Shown here piece by piece: positions 17,432-26,738 of a DNA stretch of 64,000 nt; within the stretch, counting starts at the first letter, position 1, and each line of letters opens with the position of its first letter. The stretch comes from JASGDC01 sp047606545. GTDB taxonomy: Bacteria; Actinomycetota; Actinomycetes; Actinomycetales; Micrococcaceae. Location: contig JASGEI010000014.1 in assembly GCA_047606545.1 (NCBI GenBank), forward strand, positions 1-64,000. The letters are read 5' to 3'. Made by a program: the position numbers and the translations under genes. The notes beneath the pieces are model-generated. The model was not told the origin of the DNA. It ran no database searches and saw only the letters and a program-made list of their open reading frames with translations.

Positions 17432-19564
17432 ATGCAAACAAATTTTAGACAAGATGTACAATTCTTGCGCTTTGTAGCGATTACCCTAGTATTACTTAAC
17501 CATTTAATCAGTTATCGTTTTACTGGTGGCTTTATCGGTGTAGATGTTTTTTTTGTTATTTCTGGCTATCTAATTATTGGTCACATTGTAAGGGATATTA
17601 GTATAGGCACTTTTTCCTTTGCTAAATTCTATCTAAAGCGTGCATGGCGTTTATTACCAGCAGCTTTTACCTCTTTACTTACAACTTTTATTGTGGCTAG
17701 TTTTGTAATTCCACAATATTTAATCATTAACTTCAAGGATGATTTCTTAGCTAGCTGGTTTTATGTACAAAACTTTCAGCTAATGAAAAATGGGACAGAC
17801 TATTTCTCAGGAAACAAAACTTATCAAATTTATGAACATTTTTGGTCTCTTGCTGTCGAAGAACAGTTTTATTTAATAACACCATTAGCACTATTTTTGG
17901 GATATTTAATATTTAAAAACCGAAAACAAGGCTTTCCGACTATTTTAGTAGCTGCTACGATTCTAAGCTTTGGCTATGCATTTATCATGCATCTTAATCC
18001 AAGCGATGCTGATTACTTTAATACTGGCGGACGAATTTGGGAATTTGCAATTGGTGGATTAATTCATTTCATTCCAAGTCCTAAAAATTGGAGAATTACA
18101 AATCAAATTACAGTATATGTTTCTTATGCAGTATTAATTTTCTGCACGTTCTATCTAACTGAAAAAAACATTTTCCCAGGACCTTGGACTATTCCTCCAG
18201 TGGCAGCAACTGCACTGGTAATCCATCAGGGGTTAGCAAATCCAAATCGCACTTTTGAAGGCTGGAGACCTTTCCAATATATGGGTGAAATATCATACCC
18301 GCTTTATCTGTGGCATTTGCCAGTGTTCTTGCTTTTGCCATTCTATGGCTTTAAATTCATAACTGATGAAGAAAATGGATTGAGCTATATTGGAATGATT
18401 TTTGCGGTAGCTATTTCTATAGCACTTGCCCACTTGACTCATAAATATGTGGAAAAACCACTTCAAAAACGTCGTTTAGCTACTGCAATAAGACCCAGTT
18501 TCTCCGTAGCAACTTTACTGTTAGCAAGCACTTTTGTATTAGCAATCTTCCATGCACAATTAGCAATCCAAGATACACGCTACAATGTTGGCACGGCAAG
18601 CTGGGCCAAAAATAATGCAAATTGTGAGTCAGGGCAACCTATGACCACGATTGAAGCAAACTGTCCACCAAAAGTTTTTCAGGCGCCTATAAAACCAGGA
18701 ACTCCAGCTAGCATTCAAGATCCACTTAAAAAATATGGCTGTGATTATAAAGCAGACGCTAAATCAATCCGTGGAAGCTGTAAATTCTCTGGCACTGACA
18801 CCCACGACATCTTAATTACTGGAGATTCACATGCACTGCAATGGGCAGATGCCATTTTAGCTGTAGCGAAAGAGCATAAAGAGAACGTCGATGTCCAAAT
18901 TACTTATGCGTGCCCATTTATCGATTTAACTAATCTTAATACTCACTTTTATGACGTAGAGAAACAAACATCTTATGACAACACTTCTGCATGTATAGCT
19001 GGGGACAAAGCTTCTATGACTTTCATAAAAACGAAGCGTCCAAAACAAATAATCATTTCAAATTTTTCCAGCAATGAGTTACTACTACCAAATACAGCTA
19101 CCTCATCTACCGGCATGGCAGCAACTCCTATGGAACTTCAAAGAAGTAACCTAATCTATAATCAAAGAGTCCCACAACGTGCAACTAACCTTTTATTGTA
19201 TGTAAAAAACGTGACTTATATTAAAGACCCCCCGATAAATTCAAATGCTGTTAGTAATCGGTGTTTAGATTTCAACATTAAACATCCAGAACGCTGTGTT
19301 TTTACTCCAAAGAACTTAAACTCTAATGATATCCAAACTACAACAGTAGCTGGAACTGTGAATACTCCTGGAATAAGTGTAGTTGATTTTGATAGTTATA
19401 TCTGCGGCAAGCAATGCCATGGCTCAGTTAATGGAGTACGCACTTATTATGACAGTAATCATTTGAATATTGATTTTGTAGATACTTTCCAAAATCAAAT
19501 TAAGAGTCAGCTTTTGATTGCGCTTAGACAACAGCCAAGTCCATTACAAGCTAAAGCTCCATAA
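17432..19564 (+). CDS. Membrane O-acyltransferase with SGNH domain (OafA/YrhL type)
   Basis: A 710-residue protein with an N-terminal acyltransferase-3 domain of about ten transmembrane segments (residues 1-370). It carries the family start RFVAITLVLLNHL, GVDVFFVISGYLI and the HFWSLAVEEQFYL motif. The C-terminal extracytoplasmic SGNH hydrolase-like domain has GDSHALQW and a late Asp-x-x-His in YYDSNHLN. Such proteins usually O-acetylate cell-envelope glycans; the substrate here is unknown. It is paralogous to the gene at 49.5-51.7 kb. It has no convincing ribosome site and faces away from infA. Confidence 0.9.
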   Translation: MQTNFRQDVQFLRFVAITLVLLNHLISYRFTGGFIGVDVFFVISGYLIIGHIVRDISIGTFSFAKFYLKRAWRLLPAAFTSLLTTFIVASFVIPQYLIINFKDDFLASWFYVQNFQLMKNGTDYFSGNKTYQIYEHFWSLAVEEQFYLITPLALFLGYLIFKNRKQGFPTILVAATILSFGYAFIMHLNPSDADYFNTGGRIWEFAIGGLIHFIPSPKNWRITNQITVYVSYAVLIFCTFYLTEKNIFPGPWTIPPVAATALVIHQGLANPNRTFEGWRPFQYMGEISYPLYLWHLPVFLLLPFYGFKFITDEENGLSYIGMIFAVAISIALAHLTHKYVEKPLQKRRLATAIRPSFSVATLLLASTFVLAIFHAQLAIQDTRYNVGTASWAKNNANCESGQPMTTIEANCPPKVFQAPIKPGTPASIQDPLKKYGCDYKADAKSIRGSCKFSGTDTHDILITGDSHALQWADAILAVAKEHKENVDVQITYACPFIDLTNLNTHFYDVEKQTSYDNTSACIAGDKASMTFIKTKRPKQIIISNFSSNELLLPNTATSSTGMAATPMELQRSNLIYNQRVPQRATNLLLYVKNVTYIKDPPINSNAVSNRCLDFNIKHPERCVFTPKNLNSNDIQTTTVAGTVNTPGISVVDFDSYICGKQCHGSVNGVRTYYDSNHLNIDFVDTFQNQIKSQLLIALRQQPSPLQAKAP

Positions 19565-19717
19565 ATTAAATAACATTATAATCTTGTTTAAAAGTAAAAA
19601 TATTTATGGGATTCTTCCATAATTTATTAAACTATAAATAAAACTGGTATAGTCTTATAGTAAAGTGTTCGTGTCGTTTAGCTAACGAGCAGTATTAATG
19701 ATTGGGGTTATTTAATA

Positions 19718-21460
19718 ATGAGTTCAGAAAACAAAGGTTTTAGTCGTCGCACATTCCTTGGCGCAATGGGCATTGGAGCTGTTGGAGCTATCAGCTTTGG
19801 AACACTTCCTGCATATGCTGCTGACGGCTCTTGGGACACAGAGAATTCTACAGAGTCTACTACCAGCGACACTGATTTAACACTATATGGTTTTGGTGCA
19901 AACACAAAGTCTCAGATTCCTGCTGAGGATACAAGTAAATCGGTGTTGAAGCCTAATAAAATTACTTTTGATACTGATGCTAAACCACTTAAAACTGTGG
20001 CTACTAACGGCTCTCAAGTTATTGGCATTGACACTGATGGCAAACTAATCCAGTGGGGTTATAGCGACTACGCTAAGAAAGAGTATGATACTCCCGTAGA
20101 AATTACTGGTGGCGATGCACAGGATACTAAGTTTACTTCTGTAGCTGTTGGAGCACTTGCTGCAGTAGCCTTAGATGAAGATGGCAATCTATACGGCTGG
20201 GGCGATGCTAAAACAAACGGAACAGGTAGCAAACAAGCCAACCCTACTAAAATCGCTATCAAAGATGCCGAAGATACTAAATTCAAGACAATTGCATCCG
20301 GTTCAAGTGTAGCTTTTGCAATTGATGAAGATGGCAATCTATACGGCTGGGGCGATGCTAAAACAAACGGAACAGGTAAGACTCAAACTGCACCTACTAA
20401 AATTGACACTTCTGCAAAATTCTCTGTAGTTGCAGCTGGACTAAATCACGTTATTGCCGCTGACACTGAAGGTAGCCTATATGGTTGGGGTGCTGGCAAG
20501 TATAACGGAACTGGTAAAGACAGTACTACCCCAGTTGCTGTTACTAGTGGTTCAGATGGAGTTAAGATTACCCAAGTAGCTGCTGGTTCCACACACAGTG
20601 TAATCCTTGCTGATGATCAGTCGCTATATGCTTGGGGTGATGCTAATACTAATGGCACTAACGCAGCGCAAACGCAACCAACCCCAATTGTTTTAACTAC
20701 TAAATTCAAAGCAATTACAGCTGGTAATGCACATACTCTAGCAATTGCAGAATCTGACGATTTATACGTATGGGGTCTTAATGGTCGCGGTCAGCTTGGT
20801 ATGGGTGATGATAAACAAGATGATGTCAAAGAGCCTACGCTTAACCCTGTACTTTCAGGGACAGCTATCACAACTCTGATGCCAAATGCGCCAACTACTA
20901 ACGTTAGCTTCGTTATTGAAGGCACAGATACACAAATTACTGATTCTAACTTAGTATCTACAGATACTAGTGACACTACAGATGATACTAGTAGTAGTGA
21001 TACTACAGATACTAGTAGTGATACTACAGAAGATACTACTACTAGCGATAGCAGTGATGATACAACTACCAGTGATGATACTGAAGCAAGTGCATCTAGC
21101 GATAGCGTCGTAGATATCGCTAAGTCATATGTAGGTTTAAAGAACTATGGCTGGGGCGATACTCCAAGTCTGTGGAATTGTACTGGTTTCACTCACTATG
21201 TATACACAAAAGCTGGCATCGCACTTCCTTGGGGCTGGCCTGCAGATCAAGCAGAATGGGCTCTTGCAAATGGTGCTGAGAAAGTTAGTACTCCTGCTGC
21301 TGGCGACCTAGTGGTACAGGAAGACGGTGGTTCTGGACAAGCACATGTTGGTATCTATGCTGAAGATGGTAATATGTATGCAGCAATTAATACAGAACTA
21401 GGTACAGGCATTCAACCAGTTTCTTGGGGTTCAGGTTCGGTATACTACCGCTTCAAGTAA
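19718..21460 (+). CDS. Tat-exported RCC1-repeat protein with C-terminal NlpC/P60 domain
   Basis: 580 residues. Residues 8-35 are a twin-arginine signal (SRRTFLG, then a hydrophobic stretch and AYA cleavage site). Residues about 50-395 contain RCC1-type repeats, each with a YGWG or YAWG core (LYGWGDAKTNGTG twice, LYAWGDANTNGTN, LYVWGLNGRGQLG), so probably a beta-propeller. A Thr/Ser/Asp-rich linker (about 396-462) leads to an NlpC/P60-like cysteine peptidase domain with C488 (WNCTGF), H543 (AHVGIY) and possible third residue N558. It is probably a secreted wall-associated hydrolase or amidase; target unknown. It is followed by its own terminator. Confidence 0.85.
   Translation: MSSENKGFSRRTFLGAMGIGAVGAISFGTLPAYAADGSWDTENSTESTTSDTDLTLYGFGANTKSQIPAEDTSKSVLKPNKITFDTDAKPLKTVATNGSQVIGIDTDGKLIQWGYSDYAKKEYDTPVEITGGDAQDTKFTSVAVGALAAVALDEDGNLYGWGDAKTNGTGSKQANPTKIAIKDAEDTKFKTIASGSSVAFAIDEDGNLYGWGDAKTNGTGKTQTAPTKIDTSAKFSVVAAGLNHVIAADTEGSLYGWGAGKYNGTGKDSTTPVAVTSGSDGVKITQVAAGSTHSVILADDQSLYAWGDANTNGTNAAQTQPTPIVLTTKFKAITAGNAHTLAIAESDDLYVWGLNGRGQLGMGDDKQDDVKEPTLNPVLSGTAITTLMPNAPTTNVSFVIEGTDTQITDSNLVSTDTSDTTDDTSSSDTTDTSSDTTEDTTTSDSSDDTTTSDDTEASASSDSVVDIAKSYVGLKNYGWGDTPSLWNCTGFTHYVYTKAGIALPWGWPADQAEWALANGAEKVSTPAAGDLVVQEDGGSGQAHVGIYAEDGNMYAAINTELGTGIQPVSWGSGSVYYRFK
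20174..20378 (+). repeat. 55-bp exact direct repeat within the RCC1 region
   Basis: The 55 bp at 20174-20228 recur identically at 20324-20378, exactly 150 bp (50 codons) apart. They encode DEDGNLYGWGDAKTNGTG in both copies. Flanking bases differ. Identity at synonymous sites implies recent duplication or gene conversion between neighbouring repeat units. Confidence 0.9.
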
Positions 21461-21473
21461 AATAAATTTCTTT

Positions 21474-21513
21474 AAATTAGGAACTTGCAATTTTGTGAGT
21501 TCCTAATTTTTTT
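21474..21513 (+). terminator. Terminator of the RCC1-NlpC gene
   Basis: A perfect 12-bp stem (21474-21485 with 21498-21509) with a 12-nt loop runs into seven T residues, 13 bp past the stop codon. Confidence 0.9.
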
Positions 21514-21677
21514 GCACTTTTAAAAGAAGCTACCGTATCGTTGAGTAATCTAATTACGCTTAAGTATGATTAAAATACTCAAATACGCTACCTACATAAG
21601 ATTCAGCAACTAGTTTTTGATAAATATTAGCTTGGCTTATTAAAATAATAGAATTATTCTTTTCTAACTTTAAATAA

Positions 21678-22487
21678 CTAAACAATAGGCACTGGAGTAA
21701 CTCCAAATGGTTTTAGCTTCTCAGCACCACCGTCAGGAGCTGATAATACCCAAATTCCATTGGCGTGTTTTGCAATGCTGTGTTCCCAGTGTGCTGCTCG
21801 TTTATTATCAGAAGTTACAATAGTCCAATCATCTTCTAATACATCTGTTTCAATATCACCATGAACAAACATCGGTTCAATTGCAATGCAAGTCCCAGCT
21901 TTAATCTTTGGTCCTCTAGACCTGCTTCGATAATTTAAAACATCTGGCATCATATGCATCTGGGAGCCTATACCATGTCCAACAAAATCCTCAAGGATAC
22001 CGTAACGTTCATTTACGAAATCATCAATTGCAGCACCAATTTCACCAATTCTACTTGCAGTAGCAAATTTAGCAATACCAACCCAGAGAGCTTCTTCAGT
22101 CACTTCTGATAGCTTACGATCTTCCCTGGATACATCTCCAACTAAGACTGTACGCGCCGAATCAGAATGCCAACCATCTACAATGCAACCAGCGTCAATG
22201 GAAACTAAATCACCATCATTGATTATTCTATTACCTGGAATACCATGTACAACTTCTTCGTTAACTGATACACATGCTGTTGCAGGAAAACCGTAGTAAC
22301 CTTTAAAATTTGGTTTTGCATCAGCTTCTGCAATTATCCGTGCCACTTCAGCTTCTACATCTTTCGTACTGGCACCTGGCACTGCTGCTTTTACTGCAGC
22401 ATCTAAAGCTGCCGCAGTAATTAAACCAGCTTCGCGCATTTTCAAGATTTGTGCGTTAGTTTTTAACTCAATACCTGAGTTACGCAT
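21678..22487 (-). CDS. map: Methionine aminopeptidase, type I
   Basis: Removes the initiator methionine from nascent proteins. The 269-residue length fits. The metal ligands appear in order: ...SIDAGCIVDGWHSDSARTVLVGD (two Asp), GHGIGSQMH (His), IAIEPMFVHG (Glu) and HWEHSIAK (Glu region). The start ATG directly abuts the adk stop (TAGATG), so coupling is likely. In most relatives infA follows map; here a plus-strand pair of genes intervenes. Confidence 0.95.
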   Translation of the reverse strand: MRNSGIELKTNAQILKMREAGLITAAALDAAVKAAVPGASTKDVEAEVARIIAEADAKPNFKGYYGFPATACVSVNEEVVHGIPGNRIINDGDLVSIDAGCIVDGWHSDSARTVLVGDVSREDRKLSEVTEEALWVGIAKFATASRIGEIGAAIDDFVNERYGILEDFVGHGIGSQMHMMPDVLNYRSRSRGPKIKAGTCIAIEPMFVHGDIETDVLEDDWTIVTSDNKRAAHWEHSIAKHANGIWVLSAPDGGAEKLKPFGVTPVPIV

Positions 22488-23063
22488 CTAATTATTCAGC
22501 TCTACAATTGCAGCATTGATATTATCTGTAATTTTGTCAATGTTACCTACACCATTAACAGTCTTAACTAAACCACGTTTCTGGTATACGTCAATTAGTG
22601 GTGCAGTTTCTTTAGTATAAACTTGCTGACGGTGACGAATTACCTCTTCGTTATCATCAGAACGACCAGAGTCTTTTGCACGGTTTAACATACGCTCAAC
22701 TAGCTCATCTTCATCAGCAGTTAATTCAATAACACCATCTAACTCTTGACCATTTGCTGCCAAAATCTTATCTAGTTCTTCAACTTGGGCTAGTGTACGC
22801 GGATAACCATCAAGTAAGAAACCATTTTCAACATCATCTTCAGCTAGCCGATCACGAACCATATTATTCGTTACTGAATCAGGAACATAATTACCAGCAT
22901 CAATATATTGTTTAGCTTCCACTCCTAGTGGAGTTTCATCTTTAATATTTTGGCGGAAAATATCGCCTGTTGAGATAGTAACGATACCTTGCTTTTCAGC
23001 AATACGAGCCGCTTGTGTACCTTTACCCGAGCCTGGAGGGCCTACAATCAATAGTCTAGTCAC
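22488..23063 (-). CDS. adk: Adenylate kinase (short-lid form)
   Basis: Interconverts ATP+AMP and 2 ADP. The GTG start at 23063 gives VTRLLIVGPPGSGKGTQAAR, matching the family start. It has GAAGGA a few bases upstream and overlaps the secY end by 8 bp; a longer upstream frame is unlikely. P-loop GPPGSGKGT near residue 10, DGYPRT in the middle, and a short LID without zinc cysteines (typical of actinobacteria). 191 residues. Confidence 0.95.
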   Translation of the reverse strand: MTRLLIVGPPGSGKGTQAARIAEKQGIVTISTGDIFRQNIKDETPLGVEAKQYIDAGNYVPDSVTNNMVRDRLAEDDVENGFLLDGYPRTLAQVEELDKILAANGQELDGVIELTADEDELVERMLNRAKDSGRSDDNEEVIRHRQQVYTKETAPLIDVYQKRGLVKTVNGVGNIDKITDNINAAIVELNN

Positions 23064-24372
23064 GTAATAGTCCTTCATAATTATGTTGTTGTAATTTAGC
23101 ATTAAGTTGTTTCACAGTATCAAGCCCTACACCCACGATAATCAACAGTGAAGCACCACCGAATGGGAATGATTGATTGGCACCAAAGAGAGCTAAAGCA
23201 ACCATTGGAATCAGGGAGATAATGCCAATATAAATAGCACCTGGGGTAGTAATACGATTAATCACATAATGTAAGTATTCTGCAGTAGAGTTACCAGCAC
23301 GCACTCCTGGGATAAAGCCACCATACTTCTTCATATTATCAGCTACTTCATCTGGGTTGAAAGTAATGCCAACATAGAAGAATGCGAAGAATACTACTAG
23401 GATGAAGTAAATTAGCATATAAACTGGGTCATCACCTGAAACTAAATGTTTTTGAATCCAGTTAACCCAAGCAGGGGGATTAGAACCATCTGAAGGTGCA
23501 AAATATTGAGCAACCATTGTCGGCACCATCAAAATCGAAGATGCAAAGATAATTGGAATTACTCCGGCCATATTTACTTTAATTGGAATATAAGTATTAC
23601 TGCTACCCTCTACTGTACGAGTCCCAACCATACGCTTTGCATACTGTACTGGAACTCGGCGCTGAGACTGCTCTACGAATACTACCAGAGCTACAATTAA
23701 TAATCCAACGGCGATGATAAGCGAAAATACGCCCCAACCATGCGAGACACGGATAGCACCTAATGAAGTAGGGAATGATGCTGCCACTGATGTAAAAATC
23801 AGAATTGACATACCATTGCCGATACCCTTTTCGGTAATCATCTCACCAAGCCACATAATCAGCGAAGTGCCAGCGGTTAAGGTAATTACCATTAATAGAA
23901 TTGCTCCAAAACTTTGATCTGGAATTAAAGGTAATGAACATCCTTGAAGTAAATTACCACTACGAGCCAGAGTAATAATTGTGGTGCCATTCAGTATAGC
24001 CAACACAATAGTTAAGTATCTCGTGTATTGAGTTAATTTGGCATTACCAGTTTGACCTTCTTGATACAAAGCCTCAAAGTGTGGAATCACCACACGTAAC
24101 AACTGGACGATAATACTTGCAGTAATATACGGCATAATACCCAAAGCAAAAATCGAGAGCTGCAAAAGTGCTCCGCCCGAGAACATGTTAATCATGTCTT
24201 GGATACCACCTGAGTTAGAACTTTGCTTTAGACATTGCTGCACATTAGTGTAGTTAACTCCTGGAGCTGGGATAAACGAGCCTAACCTGAATAATGTAAT
24301 GACACCCAAAGTAAACAAAATCCTGTTCCTTAATTCTGGGGTGCGGAAAGCCCTATTCAGTGTTTCAAGCAT
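23056..24372 (-). CDS. secY: Protein translocase subunit SecY
   Basis: Channel subunit of the Sec translocon, 438 residues with ten transmembrane segments. Recognised by the N-terminal RNRILFTLGVITLFRLGSFIPAPG, the plug region MINMFSGGALLQLSIFALGIMPYI and the QSQRRVPVQYAKRMVG loop. It lies in the usual place between rplO and adk, but a perfect 15-bp hairpin sits in the 94-bp gap before it. Confidence 0.97.
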   Translation of the reverse strand: MLETLNRAFRTPELRNRILFTLGVITLFRLGSFIPAPGVNYTNVQQCLKQSSNSGGIQDMINMFSGGALLQLSIFALGIMPYITASIIVQLLRVVIPHFEALYQEGQTGNAKLTQYTRYLTIVLAILNGTTIITLARSGNLLQGCSLPLIPDQSFGAILLMVITLTAGTSLIMWLGEMITEKGIGNGMSILIFTSVAASFPTSLGAIRVSHGWGVFSLIIAVGLLIVALVVFVEQSQRRVPVQYAKRMVGTRTVEGSSNTYIPIKVNMAGVIPIIFASSILMVPTMVAQYFAPSDGSNPPAWVNWIQKHLVSGDDPVYMLIYFILVVFFAFFYVGITFNPDEVADNMKKYGGFIPGVRAGNSTAEYLHYVINRITTPGAIYIGIISLIPMVALALFGANQSFPFGGASLLIIVGVGLDTVKQLNAKLQQHNYEGLLRD

Positions 24373-24405
24373 TAATCCTCCGTTGCCTGTTTGTAACAGA
24401 TACTA

Positions 24406-24439
24406 AGAAATCGTGGTGTAAAACTACACCACGATTTCT
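24406..24439 (-). terminator. Perfect hairpin between rplO and secY (candidate internal terminator)
   Basis: A perfect 15-bp stem (24406-24420 with 24425-24439) closes a 4-nt loop, 27 bp past the rplO stop. The minus-strand tail TTTCTTAG is only moderately T-rich. It may be a partial terminator lowering secY-adk-map expression, or an RNA processing site. Confidence 0.6.
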
Positions 24440-24466
24440 AATGTTACGCTAAATTTGCTTTAGTTA

Positions 24467-24928
24467 CTACTCAAGTTCAGTAGCTTTTCCACCTGCAGCT
24501 TCGATCTTCTTAGCTGCACTTGCAGAAAATGCATCTGCTTCTACCTCAATAGCAACATCAATTGAGCCGTCGCCAAGAACTTTAACAAGAGAGTTCTTAC
24601 GTACTGCGCCAGCTTCAACTAAATCATCAACTGTAACTTTTCCACCTTGAGGGAAAAGCTCAGCAAGAGTACCAACGTTTACAGCTTGGAATTCCAAACG
24701 TGCTGGGTTCTTGAAACCCTTTAGTTTTGGAAGACGCATCTGAAGTGGCACCTGACCACCTTCGAAACCTTGGCGTACCTGGTAACGAGCCTTAGTACCT
24801 TTAGTACCGCGACCAGCAGTTTTACCCTTAGAAGCCTCACCACGACCAACGCGAGTCTTAGCTTTTTTGGCACCAGGAGCTGGCTTCAAATGATGAATTT
24901 TAAGAGTTTGTTCGTTGTTTTCAGTCAT
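24467..24928 (-). CDS. rplO: 50S ribosomal protein L15
   Basis: 153 residues with the L15 start IHHLKPAPGAKKAKTRVGRGEASKGKTAGRG and QVRQGFEGGQVPLQMRLPKLKGF. The ATG overlaps the rpmD stop (TAATG), so translation is coupled. Last r-protein gene of the spc operon before a strong hairpin. Confidence 0.97.
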   Translation of the reverse strand: MTENNEQTLKIHHLKPAPGAKKAKTRVGRGEASKGKTAGRGTKGTKARYQVRQGFEGGQVPLQMRLPKLKGFKNPARLEFQAVNVGTLAELFPQGGKVTVDDLVEAGAVRKNSLVKVLGDGSIDVAIEVEADAFSASAAKKIEAAGGKATELE

Positions 24929-25110
24929 TATTCGCCTTCCTCAACTTTAACTAGGTGAGATACTTTGCGAATCATACCCAAAGTTACTGGGTCATCTTCA
25001 CGAGTTACAGTATGACCAATACGTTTCAGACCTAGTGAACGTAGAGTATCACGCTGATTTTGCTTACCACCGATTTCAGATTTAACCTGAGTAATCTTAA
25101 TTTCAGCCAT
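24928..25110 (-). CDS. rpmD: 50S ribosomal protein L30
   Basis: 60 residues: MAEIKITQVKSEIGG, then RDTLRSLGLKRIGHTV and a short ending KVSHLVKVEEGE. The start at 25110 overlaps the rpsE end. Extending to an upstream start would duplicate rpsE coding sequence and is rejected. Confidence 0.95.
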   Translation of the reverse strand: MAEIKITQVKSEIGGKQNQRDTLRSLGLKRIGHTVTREDDPVTLGMIRKVSHLVKVEEGE

Positions 25111-25807
25111 TAGCTTTCTCACCCTCTTCCATAGCACGAAGAAGTGGAGCAGGGGCAACTTCCTCGATAGGAAGATTACGACGTGCTGCAACTTCTTTTG
25201 CACCTTCAAGTTGCTTAAGAGCTGCGATAGTAGCTCGGACAATATTAATCTGGTTTGAAGAACCTAGAGACTTAGAAAGTACATCATGGATGCCTGCACA
25301 TTCAAGTACCGCACGTACTGGACCACCGGCGATTACACCAGTACCAGGAGAAGCAGGACGAATCATAACTACACCAGCAGCTTTTTCACCTTGCACACGG
25401 TGTGGAATAGTACCCTGCACACGAGGCACAGTGAAGAAATTCTTCTTAGCTTCTTCTACACCTTTAGAGATTGCTGCAGGAACTTCTTTTGCTTTACCAT
25501 AGCCAACGCCGACCTTACCGTCACCGTCACCAACAACTACCAAAGCAGTGAAGCTGAACCGACGTCCACCTTTACTTACCTTAGCTACACGGTTAATAGA
25601 AACAACTTTTTCAATGTATTGTTTCTCATCACGTGCATTGCGGTTGCCACGTCCACGACCTGAACCACGGCGGTTATTACGCTGTGACTTCTTTTCAGTA
25701 GTTTCAGTTTTATTCGCTGTAGTTTCTGCAGTAGCTTCTTTTGTGCTGTTTTCTACAGACTTATCAGCCACAGTTTTCTCCATTTCGTTTGTAGTCTTCT
25801 CACTCAT
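25103..25807 (-). CDS. rpsE: 30S ribosomal protein S5
   Basis: The S5 core (about 62-225) has EKVVSINRVAKVSKGGRRFSFTALVVVGDG and GVIAGGPVRAVLECAGI. The first 60 residues are a low-complexity Thr/Lys/Glu then Arg/Gly extension. The start ATG overlaps the rplR stop in ATGA, and the end overlaps rpmD by 8 bp. Confidence 0.97.
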   Translation of the reverse strand: MSEKTTNEMEKTVADKSVENSTKEATAETTANKTETTEKKSQRNNRRGSGRGRGNRNARDEKQYIEKVVSINRVAKVSKGGRRFSFTALVVVGDGDGKVGVGYGKAKEVPAAISKGVEEAKKNFFTVPRVQGTIPHRVQGEKAAGVVMIRPASPGTGVIAGGPVRAVLECAGIHDVLSKSLGSSNQINIVRATIAALKQLEGAKEVAARRNLPIEEVAPAPLLRAMEEGEKANG

Positions 25808-26175
25808 AGTGATAGACCTCCTTCACGAGCACCATCAGCAACAGCTGCTACACGACCATGGTAACGATAACCACTACGATCGAATACTACAGCATCAATG
25901 CCAGCATCTTTAGCTCGTTCAGCAATTAGTTCGCCAACTTTTTTAGCTTGCTCAGTCTTAGTATCTTTACTGCCACGCAAGTCCTTTTCCATTGTTGAAA
26001 CTGAGAATAAAGTCTTACCTTCAGAATCATCAACTAGCTGTGCAAAGATGTGACGAGAAGAGCGGTTAATTACTAGACGTGGGCGCTGTGCAGTACCTGT
26101 AACCTTCTTACGCACACGTAGGTGACGACGGCCACGGATAGCTTGTTTAGATTTACCTTTAATCTTAATTGCCAT
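25804..26175 (-). CDS. rplR: 50S ribosomal protein L18
   Basis: Binds 5S rRNA. 123 residues, with RRHLRVRKKVTGTAQRPRLVINRSSRHIFAQLVDD at the start and FDRSGYRYHGRVAAVADGAREGGL at the end, both diagnostic. It overlaps rpsE by 4 bp and lies 5 bp after rplF. Confidence 0.97.
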   Translation of the reverse strand: MAIKIKGKSKQAIRGRRHLRVRKKVTGTAQRPRLVINRSSRHIFAQLVDDSEGKTLFSVSTMEKDLRGSKDTKTEQAKKVGELIAERAKDAGIDAVVFDRSGYRYHGRVAAVADGAREGGLSL

Positions 26176-26180
26176 TAGTC

Positions 26181-26717
26181 TTAAGCACCTGCCTTTCCGA
26201 CTTTACGACGGATATTCTCGCCAGCATAACGGATACCCTTACCCTTGTATGGATCTGGTTTACGTAGTTTGCGAATATTCGCAGCAACTTCGCCGACCTT
26301 TTGCTTATCAATACCAGAAACAATGATTTTGTTCGGGCCGTCAATTGCAAGTTCGATACCATCAGTTGCTTTTACTGTAACTGGGTGTGATAGACCAAGT
26401 GAAAGCTCTAGGTCAGAGCCTTTAGCCTGAACACGATAACCAGTACCTACGATTTCAAGTTCTTTTTTATACCCTTCACTAACACCGGTAATTTGGTTAG
26501 CAATTAAGGTACGAGTAAGACCGTGCAATGCACGTGAATTACGTTCATCATTTGGACGTTCTACTGTTAAAGTACCATCTTCCAGAGAAACTGTGATTGG
26601 TGCAGGAACTTCGTGAGTTAGTTCTCCCTTTGAACCTTTAACTTTAACTGTTGAGCCATCAACTGTAATTTCCACTCCGCTAGGAACAGAAATAGGTGAA
26701 TTACCAATACGAGACAT
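26181..26717 (-). CDS. rplF: 50S ribosomal protein L6
   Basis: 178 residues. MSRIGNSPISVPSGVEITVDGSTVKVKGSKGEL is the family start, and the C-terminal KLRKPDPYKGKGIRYAGENIRRKVGKAG is the conserved 23S-binding end. Spc operon between rpsH and rplR. Confidence 0.97.
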   Translation of the reverse strand: MSRIGNSPISVPSGVEITVDGSTVKVKGSKGELTHEVPAPITVSLEDGTLTVERPNDERNSRALHGLTRTLIANQITGVSEGYKKELEIVGTGYRVQAKGSDLELSLGLSHPVTVKATDGIELAIDGPNKIIVSGIDKQKVGEVAANIRKLRKPDPYKGKGIRYAGENIRRKVGKAGA

Positions 26718-26738
26718 GGTTGTTATTTTCCTTTCCTG

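Noticed and set aside
20160..20850. Repeats in the RCC1 region as a CRISPR-like array
   Set aside because: They are in-frame coding repeats of an RCC1 propeller, unevenly conserved and without spacer-repeat regularity.
21514..21677. Gap between the RCC1 gene terminator and map
   Set aside because: AT-rich with no good frame, promoter or strong hairpin; nothing supported.
25111..25242. N-terminal extension of rpmD
   Set aside because: The extra 44 residues are the alternate reading of rpsE; L30 starts at MAEIKITQ.
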